This document shows positions 1 to 5,052 of a DNA stretch of 9,870 nt, in pieces. The DNA lies in contig JACQAI010000037.1 of NCBI GenBank assembly GCA_016195115.1, positions 1-9,870 on the forward strand. Reading direction: 5' to 3'. This stretch comes from Pseudomonadota bacterium. GTDB lineage: Bacteria > Pseudomonadota > Alphaproteobacteria > Elsterales > Elsteraceae. The position numbers and the translations under genes were made by a program. Every line of letters starts with the position of its first letter. Positions within the stretch are counted from its first letter, which is position 1. The notes under the pieces are model-generated. The model was not told the origin of the DNA and did not search any database. It worked only from the letters and a program-made list of their open reading frames with translations.

Positions 1-281
1 GTTGCGAGGAGAAGTGTGTCAAACGGAGTGACGGAACCGTCGTCGCCCGTGACGGTCTTTGCGGCGGCATCGATTTCCTTGATGCGCACGCCAAGCCGCA
101 GCTGAATCCGATTTTTGTCGTACCAGTTGAGAGAGTTCAAAACAATGTCGTCGGCAGCTTTTTCGCCGGCAAGGACAGACGAAAGCAAAATCCGGTTGTA
201 ATTGACGTGCGTTTCTTCGCCGAAGACGGTGATGTCGAATTTCGGCGCGTGCTTCAGTATCTGTTCGACGCAGGCAACGCC
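1..281 (-). pseudogene. nirB: 5'-truncated NirB-type nitrite reductase large subunit fragment
   Basis: The minus strand carries 93 codons without a stop, running off the left edge. They read as the N-terminal FAD/NAD-binding part of the NirB/NasB nitrite reductase large subunit. Visible landmarks are GVACVEQILKHAPKFD, ITVFGEE, NYNRILLSSVLAGEK, a WYDKNRIQLRLGVRIKEID stretch and FDTLLLAT, in family order. In NirB this Rossmann domain passes electrons from NAD(P)H towards the siroheme/4Fe-4S centre that reduces nitrite to ammonium in the cytoplasm. The usual start and first strand with the GxGxxG-like turn (LVVVGNGMA) are absent. Homology begins abruptly near base 281, preceded by Arg/Ser/Ala-rich translation with no in-frame ATG, GTG or TTG back to the tRNA. 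Codons are clearly AT-richer (ATT, TTG, CTT, AAA, GTT) than in other genes here. Identity is fairly sure. Whether this is a real truncated gene, an island edge or a chimeric join is open. Confidence 0.72.
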
Positions 282-355
282 GCGCGCTGCACGCGAGGGG
301 CGTCGCGACTGGCGACTTCGCCTGCAATCGGCTTCGTGAAACCCGCGGAAAAAGC

Positions 356-430
356 TGGTGCCGGGAGTCAGGATTGAACTGACGACCTGCTGATTACGAA
401 TCAGCTGCTCTACCACTGAGCTACCCCGGC
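356..430 (-). tRNA. tRNA-Thr (anticodon CGT), CCA encoded
   Basis: The reverse strand folds as a complete cloverleaf. The acceptor is GCCGGGG with TCCCGGC (one G-U pair), the D stem GCTC/GAGC, and the anticodon stem GCTGA/TCAGC around loop TTCGTAA. The variable loop is five bases, and the T stem GTCAG/CTGAC encloses TTCAATC. Loop positions 34-36 are CGT, which reads the ACG threonine codon. The discriminator A is at 359 and a genomic CCA occupies 358-356. Its 3' end faces the nirB fragment, and tRNA 3' ends are common integration sites. Confidence 0.96.
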
Positions 431-440
431 AGCGCGCCGG

Positions 441-470
441 ACCATATCGCCGGTCGGGCCGGCCGGGCAA
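441..470 (-). promoter_or_regulatory. Probable sigma-70 promoter of tRNA-Thr
   Basis: On the minus strand TTGCCC (470-465) and TATGGT (446-441) are separated by 18 bases. Each hexamer matches four of six consensus positions. Transcription would begin a few bases before the tRNA 5' end at 430, giving the very short leader usual for tRNA genes. The rest of 431-521 shows no other feature. Confidence 0.45.
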
Positions 471-521
471 GGGCTGCGCGAGGGGTCCCGGGCCCGCCCG
501 GATGGTGTAGCCTCGCCGGCC

Positions 522-1846
522 ATGGATGCCCCCGCCGCCCGGCGCAACCGCGCGTTCGACAGCCTGCGCGGCTGGCTCGGCCACCTCGCGCGCACCGACC
601 GGCTGGCCGAGATCGCGCCCGGCGTCGACCTGCGCTTCACCCTGGCGGCGATCGCCAAGCGGCTGGAGGGCCGCCAGGCCAGCTTCTTCCCGACGCCGGG
701 CGGCCACACCATGCCGGTGGTCTCGGGCGTGCTGGCGACGCGCGCCTGGATCGCCGAGGCGATGGGCGTGGCGCCGGCAGATGTGCTGGCGCATTTCCGT
801 GCCGCCGCCGCGGCGCCGCTGCCGTGGCGCGAGGTCGGCGCCGCCGAGGCGGCGTGCCGCCAAGTGCCGGGCTGGTGATCGCGCGCAATCCCAAGACCGG
901 CAAGCAGAACGTCTCGATCAACCGGCTGCAGCGCCAAGGCCCCGACCGGCTCGGCATCCTGATCCTGCCGCGCGATCTCTCGCAGTTCTACGCTGCTGCG
1001 GAGCAGGCGGGCGAGCCGTTGGACGTCGCGATCGCGATCGGCGTCGATCCGCTCACCTTGCTGGCGTCGCAGGCGATCGTGCCGCTCGACTGCGACGAGC
1101 TCGAGATCGCCGGCGCGCTGCACGGCGCGCCGCTCGCCGTCGTCAAGGCGCTGACCAACGCCGTGCGCGTGCCGGCCGACGCCGAGATCGTCATCGAGGG
1201 CCGGCTGCTGCCGCATCTGCGCGAGCTCGAAGGCCCGTTCGGCGAGTTCCCGAAATATTACGGGCCGGCGGGCCGGCGCCAGGTCGTCGAGGTCACTGCG
1301 GTGACGCACCGCGCGGCGCCGCTCTACCACACCATCGTGCCGGGCGGCTTGGAGCATCTGCTGCTCGGCGCGATCCCGCGCGAGGCCACCATCCTCGCCT
1401 ACCTGCAGCGCAACTTCGCCAACGTGCTCGACGTCCATCTGTCGCTCGGCGGCGTCGCGCGCTACCACCTGTTCGTCAAGCTCAGGAAGCGCCTGCCCGA
1501 GGAGGCCTTCAACGTCATCGGCGCGGCGTTCTCCAGCCACTTCGACGTCAAGCACGTGGTCGTGGTCGACGACGACATCGACGTCCACGACCCCAGCCAG
1601 GTCGAGTGGGCGGTCGCGACGCGCTTCCAAGCCCACCGCGATCTGCTCGTGATGCCGCGCTCGCAGGGCTCGCGCCTCGATCCCTCCACCGACGACGGCA
1701 GCGGCGCCAAGATGGGCCTCGACGCCACCAAGCCGCTGGAGCCCGGCGAGCGCTACACCGTGATGCGCATCCCCGGCGAGGACACGCTCGACCTCGACGC
1801 CGTGGTGCGCGGCCCGCTCGACCCGGCGCGCCTCGGCGAGCCGTGA
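522..1846 (+). pseudogene. UbiD-family decarboxylase, broken by internal frameshifting deletion
   Basis: Two overlapping frames together make one UbiD-family (prenylated-FMN-dependent) non-oxidative (de)carboxylase. The first frame begins at the ATG at 522 and gives the N-terminal domain (LRGWLGHLARTDRLAEI, GGHTMPVVSGVLATR). It ends at a TGA at 876-878, right after ...EAACRQV. The second frame resumes with SAGLVIARNPKTGKQNVSINR and runs to the TGA at 1844-1846. Catalytic and cofactor positions survive: the Asn and Arg of QNVSINR, the Glu of DELEIAGAL, and the two Glu of EGPFGE, matching the Arg-Glu-Glu set of fungal Fdc1. Family members have roughly 25-30 residues between the two parts, a loop like QEVV...YITAGL. 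That segment is absent, and the loss must be 3n+1 bases to give this frame change, so simple ribosomal frameshifting would not restore a full enzyme. The substrate is unknown. A separate product from the GTG at 824 is unlikely, as it has no ribosome site. Confidence 0.82.
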
Positions 1847-1871
1847 TGTACGTCGCCGCCGCCGCTGATTC

Positions 1872-1927
1872 GCCGCGAAGACGCAAAGGGCCCAGGGAAA
1901 CACGAAGGCCACGAAGGGCACGAAGAC
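1872..1927 (+). repeat. Left arm of long intergenic inverted repeat, with 9-mer tandem
   Basis: This arm contains a GCAAAGG-type module and then GGGAAA followed by three 9-base units at 1901-1927: CACGAAGGC, CACGAAGGG and CACGAAGAC. It is inverted relative to 2028-2083. Both arms are 56 bases, align without gaps, and match at about 44 positions by hand count, with an exact 23-base core (1895-1917 against 2038-2060). It resembles the CACGAAGGC-rich intergenic repeats I recall from many proteobacterial genomes; this recollection is unchecked. Confidence 0.85.
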
Positions 1928-1959
1928 GCCCAGCCTTGCACTGCGGCGGGGCGCTGACT

Positions 1960-1976
1960 GCCGCGCTTCGCGCGGC
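1960..1976. other. Perfect GC hairpin inside the inverted-repeat loop
   Basis: GCCGCGC (1960-1966), a three-base TTC loop and GCGCGGC (1970-1976) form a perfect seven-pair hairpin. There is no following T-run, so intrinsic termination is not shown. It lies between the two repeat arms, in the gap between the convergent UbiD and transporter genes. Confidence 0.5.
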
Positions 1977-2027
1977 GATTCGTCGGCCGGCGCCGGCGGC
2001 CATCCACGCCGCAACCGCGTACTCGCC

Positions 2028-2083
2028 GCCTTTGTGGCCTTCGTGGCCTTCGTGTTTCCCGACTATCTTTGGGCCTTTGCGGC
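2028..2083 (-). repeat. Right arm of long intergenic inverted repeat
   Basis: On the minus strand this reads GCCGCAAAGG, then GGGAAA followed by 9-base units CACGAAGGC, CACGAAGGC and CACAAAGGC (2054-2028). It mirrors 1872-1927 across a 100-base gap. Transcripts from either strand could fold it into a long stem. It ends nine bases before the stop of the minus-strand transporter, so it may serve as a shared bidirectional transcript end. Confidence 0.85.
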
Positions 2084-2091
2084 TCTCCCCT

Positions 2092-3318
2092 CTACAGCGC
2101 CATGAAGCCGCCGAGCCACAGCCAGGCGGCGGCGAGCGTCATGGTGAGCACGGTGATCGGCACGCCCGCCTTGGCGTGATCGCGGAGGGTCAGCCGGACA
2201 CCGGCCAGGGCGGCGCGCTCGGCGACGATCAGGTTGGCGAGGCTGCCGACCAGCAGCAGGTTGCCGGCCAGGGTCGAGAGCAGCGCCAAGCCGATCAAGG
2301 TGCCCGGCGGAATGCCGTGCCAGACCTGCAGGATCATGACCACCGCGGGCACGTTGCCGATCGTGTTGCTGAGCAGCAGGGTCAAGGGCGCCAACAGCGC
2401 CAGTCGATCGGGCAGCAGGCCGTGGGCGATCAGCGCGCGCAGCCCGTCCTCGGCCAAGCCGGTGCGCGCAAACGCGTCGTTGGCGACGAACAACGCGGCG
2501 AACAAGATCAGCAGCGGCAGGTCGATCTCGTCGAGCAGCTGCCGGCTCGGCAGGGTGCGGCTGACCACCAGGCCGGCGGCGACCAGCAGCGCCGAGATCT
2601 CGCGCGGCAGCGGCGTGGCGAACAGCACCAGCAGCACCGCAAGCGCACCGCCGCACAGCGCGATCTGCCGGCGATCGACCACGGCCGGGGTGATCGGCGC
2701 GGCCACCGCGACGGTCGCCAGGCTGGATCGCCACGCCAGCGCGATGCAGCCGAACGTGATCGCGAGCCCGAGCGCCGCCGGCGCGACGGCGATCGCGGCG
2801 TAGGACCAGAAGTCGAGCCGGGCGACCTGGCCGATCAGGATGTTCTGCGGATTGCCGATCAGGGTCGCCGCCGAGCCGACATTGCTCGCAGCGGCGAGGC
2901 CGAGCAGGAACGGCCGCACGTCGAGCTGGCGCGCCGCCAGGCCGGTGCACAGCAGCGGCGTCATGGCGAACACCACGACGTCGTTGACCAGCAGGGCGGA
3001 CAGCACACCCCCGACGCCAATTGTCACGGCCAAGAGCCGCCGCGGCCGCGCCGCCTGGCGGGCGATCCACGCCGCGGCCGCCTCGTAGAAGCCCGAGGCG
3101 CCGACCCGCGCCGACAGGATCATGAGCCCGCCCATCAGCAGCAAGGTCGGGAAGTGCACCGCGGCGGCGATGTCGTCGAGCGGCACCGCACCGATCGCGA
3201 CCAGCACGACCGCTGCGATCGTGGCGATGCCGGCGCGGTCGATGCGCAGCCCGGGGACGCGCCCGAGCGCCATCCCGACATAGGTGAGCGCGAACAGGAC
3301 GACGATCAGGGATGTCAC
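2092..3318 (-). CDS. SLC13/ArsB/NhaD-type ion transporter (IT superfamily permease)
   Basis: This 408-residue, almost wholly hydrophobic protein would have about 10-12 membrane helices in the inner membrane. It shows the two-fold pseudo-symmetric signature of the ion-transporter superfamily. The first half has NDVVVFAMTP (112-121) and SNVGSAATLIGNPQNILIG (145-163). The second half has SNTIGNVPAV (317-326) and AGNLLLVGSLANLIVAE (351-367). These SN..GNP-type turns form the ion/substrate hairpins in SLC13 carriers, ArsB arsenite pumps and NhaD sodium/proton antiporters. The length is near that of E. coli YbiR. No arsR or arsC lies nearby, so arsenite export has no contextual support and the substrate is unassigned. 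The start is GTG at 3318; the nearby upstream ATG is out of frame and hits a stop at once. No clear Shine-Dalgarno is seen, so Met16 is an alternative start. The gene is convergent with the UbiD pseudogene. Confidence 0.85.
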   Translation of the reverse strand: MTSLIVVLFALTYVGMALGRVPGLRIDRAGIATIAAVVLVAIGAVPLDDIAAAVHFPTLLLMGGLMILSARVGASGFYEAAAAWIARQAARPRRLLAVTIGVGGVLSALLVNDVVVFAMTPLLCTGLAARQLDVRPFLLGLAAASNVGSAATLIGNPQNILIGQVARLDFWSYAAIAVAPAALGLAITFGCIALAWRSSLATVAVAAPITPAVVDRRQIALCGGALAVLLVLFATPLPREISALLVAAGLVVSRTLPSRQLLDEIDLPLLILFAALFVANDAFARTGLAEDGLRALIAHGLLPDRLALLAPLTLLLSNTIGNVPAVVMILQVWHGIPPGTLIGLALLSTLAGNLLLVGSLANLIVAERAALAGVRLTLRDHAKAGVPITVLTMTLAAAWLWLGGFMAL

Positions 3319-3449
3319 GGCAGCTTCATCGACAGCGAGGCTCGGATGATCGCGACGGGCGGGATGTCAGGATAGCGGAACCGGTGCGCCGCGCGCCGCG
3401 ATTTCCGACCGAGACTCGAAGCCCCGGCGGAACCGTCGGTCCGATAGCA

Positions 3450-3463
3450 TTGATCTGGATCAA
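3450..3463. promoter_or_regulatory. Perfect FNR/FixK/Anr-type operator
   Basis: The 14 bases TTGATCTGGATCAA fit TTGAT-N4-ATCAA exactly and are a perfect six-base inverted repeat around TG. In alphaproteobacteria such sites bind FnrL, FixK or Dnr-type regulators that respond to low oxygen or NO. The centre is at 3456.5. If it acts from the typical activator position of -41.5, transcription would start near 3498. That leaves about a 22-base leader before gene A at 3520, enough to include its Shine-Dalgarno. No strong -10 is visible. The box is also 131 bases upstream of the divergent transporter start, but the geometry favours gene A. The 3319-3449 stretch holds nothing else convincing. Confidence 0.75.
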
Positions 3464-3503
3464 TGCCGGCTCGCATGGCGTGCGGTGTCGTGGCAGGCGA
3501 GGC

Positions 3504-3510
3504 AAGGAGG
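3504..3510 (+). promoter_or_regulatory. Strong Shine-Dalgarno fixing the start of gene A
   Basis: AAGGAGG lies nine bases before the ATG at 3520. It decides against the in-frame ATG at 3463, which overlaps the last base of the FNR-type box and has no ribosome site. Twelve bases spanning this element (3507-3518) recur exactly at 4372-4383 before gene C. Confidence 0.85.
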
Positions 3511-3519
3511 AGACATCCC

Positions 3520-3909
3520 ATGGCCCCTGCTCTCGATCGACCCGCCGACGCCGCGTCCGCCACGCTCGCCGCGCTCGCGATCGATACCACCGGCAGGCTG
3601 CTCCAGCGCATCGCGTTGCTCGAGCAGCTGGCCCGCGGCGATGCCGCCACCGGCGTGCCGCCCCGGCTCATCCACGCGATGCTGGAGCGCCTCAAGCTGT
3701 TCGTGCGCATGATCGATCGCATCGGCGTCGACGACACGCGCGGACCGCTGGTCGTCGCGGTGCTGCGCGAGGCCGAGGCGAGCTGTCTCGGCTGCTCCGC
3801 CGTCGGGCGCTGTCGCGACTGGCTCGACGCCCCGGATCGGGATGCCGCCTACCACGAGTTCTGCGACAACGCGGCGCTGTTCGACGTGCTGCCGCGCCGC
3901 GGCCCGTGA
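3520..3909 (+). CDS. Gene A: small Cys4 protein, DUF6455-like
   Basis: This 129-residue protein has no signal peptide or membrane segment, so it is probably cytoplasmic. Residues 1-50 are Ala-rich and likely helical. Residues 55-125 resemble DUF6455, with an ERLKLFVRMIDRIGVD helix and then the cysteine module. The cysteines are C89, C92, C98 and C115 (C-x2-C-x5-C-x16-C), within CLGCSAVGRCRDWLD and FCDNAA. The spacing suggests one bound metal or Fe-S cluster, but no ligand is proven. The module aligns with the C-terminal half of gene B (CTVCSAGQRCRAWLD), so the two are paralogous there. A is the first gene after the FNR-type box and ends 14 bases before gene B, so it probably leads an operon. 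The function of the family is unknown to me. The reading frame is confident from its ribosome site and its homology to B and C. Confidence 0.82.
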   Translation: MAPALDRPADAASATLAALAIDTTGRLLQRIALLEQLARGDAATGVPPRLIHAMLERLKLFVRMIDRIGVDDTRGPLVVAVLREAEASCLGCSAVGRCRDWLDAPDRDAAYHEFCDNAALFDVLPRRGP

Positions 3910-3923
3910 GCCGGGAGGCCCCC

Positions 3924-4349
3924 ATGCTGGGTCACGGTCTGGCGGCACGCATCACCGACCTGGCGCGCCGCGCCGCGCGCGCGCTCGATGACCACCGCCG
4001 CCGGCGCGCGCTCGGCCGCGAGCTCGCCGATCTCGAGAGCCGCCACATGCTCGATGCCACGCTCGACGACATCGGGCTGTCGCGCGCCCAGGTGCCGGGG
4101 CTGCTCGACGGCTTCCCGCAGCGCCAGCGCCTGTTCCGTCGCATGCTCGCCCGGCTGGGTGTGCCCGAATCCCGGATCGCCGATCGCGCCGCGCGCAACG
4201 ACCTGATGTGGCGCTGCACGGTGTGTTCGGCCGGCCAGCGCTGCCGCGCCTGGCTCGATGCCGGACGAACCCGCGGCAACGCCGCGTTCTGCCCCAACGC
4301 CGCCGCCTTCAAGCGGCTCGCCGAGGCCGCCTTGCCGCGCCGCCGCTGA
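3924..4349 (+). CDS. Gene B: DUF1127-like plus Cys4 (DUF6455-like) protein
   Basis: This 141-residue basic protein has two parts. Residues 20-58 resemble the DUF1127/YjiS motif (RELADLESRHMLDATLDDIGLSRAQ), a short Arg-rich helical element common in alphaproteobacteria and sometimes RNA- or regulation-linked. Residues 66-132 are the DUF6455-like domain: QRLFRRMLARLGVPESR, then C98, C101, C107 and C123 (C-x2-C-x5-C-x15-C) ending in FCPNAA. GGGAGG at 3913-3918 sits five bases before the ATG. The gene begins 14 bases after gene A stops, in another frame, and is probably translated from the same message. It is nearly duplicated in gene C at a constant offset of 611 bases. A ten-pair hairpin spans its stop codon. 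No enzymatic motif is seen; a small metal- or cluster-binding protein is the plausible inference. Confidence 0.82.
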   Translation: MLGHGLAARITDLARRAARALDDHRRRRALGRELADLESRHMLDATLDDIGLSRAQVPGLLDGFPQRQRLFRRMLARLGVPESRIADRAARNDLMWRCTVCSAGQRCRAWLDAGRTRGNAAFCPNAAAFKRLAEAALPRRR

Positions 4350-4359
4350 GCGGCGCGGC
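4334..4359 (+). other. Perfect 10-bp hairpin across the gene B stop codon
   Basis: GCCGCGCCGC (4334-4343) and GCGGCGCGGC (4350-4359) pair perfectly around a six-base loop that contains the TGA of gene B. No T-run follows, so it is not a classic intrinsic terminator. It could slow ribosomes, stabilise upstream mRNA or lower expression of gene C. Confidence 0.55.
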
Positions 4360-4384
4360 GGCTCGGCTCACGAGGAGACATCCG

Positions 4385-4966
4385 ATGAACCCCATGCTCG
4401 ATCGAACCGGCCCGGCCGACGGCGTGCAACCGGGACAGTGGCGGCCCTGGCTCGACGCCGCGGGCTTGGAGGCCGCATACCACGAAGTCCGCGATGCGCC
4501 GCCGCCGCACGATCTCGTCGGCCGCCTGGCGCCGCCGCCGGTGCACGGGTTGCGCGAGCGGATCGGCGATCTGCTCGGGCGGCTCGCCCGCGCGCTCGAC
4601 GATCGCCGCCGCCGGCGCGCGCTCGGCCGCGAGCTCGCCGATCTCGAGGCCCGCCACATCCTCGGCGCGACGCTCGACGACATCGGGTTGTCGCGCGCCC
4701 AGCTGCCGGGGCTGCTCGGCGGGTTCCCGCAGCGCCAGCGCCAGTTCCGCCGCATGCTCGCCCGGCTCGGGGTGCCCGAATCCCGCATCGCCGATCGCGC
4801 CACGCGCAACGACCTGATTTGGACCTGCACGACCTGCCCGGCCGGCAAGCGCTGCCGCCACTGGCTCGACGCCGGGCGGACCCGCGGCTACGCGGCGTTC
4901 TGCCCCAACGCCGCGGCGCTCAAGCGGCTCGCGGCCGCCGCCTGGCCGAGCCCGCGGCATTCCTGA
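4385..4966 (+). CDS. Gene C: fused A-B duplicate, DUF1127-like plus Cys4 domain
   Basis: This 193-residue protein is a degenerate A joined in frame to a near-complete B. MNPMLDRTGPAD matches the start of A. Residues 19-47 (WLDAAGLEAAYHEVRD) match the A C-terminus, but A's C98 and C115 have become Trp and Arg. From about residue 51 the protein follows B at a constant 611-base offset. It has the DUF1127-like RELADLEARHILGATLDDIGLSRAQ and a Cys4 module at C148, C151, C157 and C173 (C-x2-C-x5-C-x15-C). Relative to A-B, 237 bases (79 codons) are missing inside the A part and 17 bases are missing at the junction. The latter removes A's stop and brings the frames together. GAGGAG lies seven bases before the ATG, within a 12-base leader block shared with A. 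C follows B by 35 bases and could be co-transcribed. The intact Cys module suggests it is functional. Confidence 0.82.
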   Translation: MNPMLDRTGPADGVQPGQWRPWLDAAGLEAAYHEVRDAPPPHDLVGRLAPPPVHGLRERIGDLLGRLARALDDRRRRRALGRELADLEARHILGATLDDIGLSRAQLPGLLGGFPQRQRQFRRMLARLGVPESRIADRATRNDLIWTCTTCPAGKRCRHWLDAGRTRGYAAFCPNAAALKRLAAAAWPSPRHS

Positions 4967-4988
4967 CGGTGGAAACTCCAGGGCGGTA

Positions 4989-5017
4989 TTGAAATAGATA
5001 CCGGAAGGGAATATATA
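4989..5017 (+). promoter_or_regulatory. Probable sigma-70 promoter of the DUF5681 gene
   Basis: TTGAAA (4989-4994) and TATATA (5012-5017) are separated by exactly 17 bases, in an AT-rich patch that stands out from its surroundings. The start site would be near 5024, giving a leader of roughly 29 bases. This suggests the DUF5681 gene is transcribed independently of the A-B-C operon. Confidence 0.6.
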
Positions 5018-5018
5018 G

Positions 5019-5030
5019 GGCGTCGACGCC
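5019..5030. promoter_or_regulatory. 12-bp palindrome overlapping the predicted start site
   Basis: GGCGTCGACGCC is a perfect 12-base palindrome beginning one base after the -10 hexamer, over the expected transcription start. Its position is suitable for a repressor operator. In GC-rich DNA a palindrome of this size can also occur by chance. Confidence 0.35.
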
Positions 5031-5052
5031 GACCCTACCCCTGGAGTCCGCC

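Noticed and set aside
855..880. Programmed ribosomal frameshift in the UbiD gene.
   Set aside because: No slippery heptamer is seen, and a frameshift would not supply the missing 25-30 residues.
824..1846. A separate intact gene starting at the GTG at 824.
   Set aside because: The first residues (Arg/Gly-rich) are not homologous to anything in UbiD, there is no ribosome site, and the family's N-terminal domain lies just upstream in the other frame. A broken single gene explains it better.
1901..1927. CRISPR-like short repeat array.
   Set aside because: The 9-base units are contiguous with no spacers, and no cas genes are present.
1960..1976. Rho-independent terminator for UbiD.
   Set aside because: The hairpin is strong but no T-run follows on either strand.
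410..2014. Open frame of 534 codons on the minus strand, partly rich in FVAFVF-like text.
   Set aside because: It begins inside the tRNA and lies antisense to UbiD. The FVAFVF-like text is only the translated CACGAAGGC repeat.
526..3375. Open frame of 949 codons on the plus strand.
   Set aside because: It crosses the UbiD gene, the inverted repeat and the antisense of the transporter. Its Arg/Ala/Pro-rich translation has no domain, so it is a shadow of strong codon bias.
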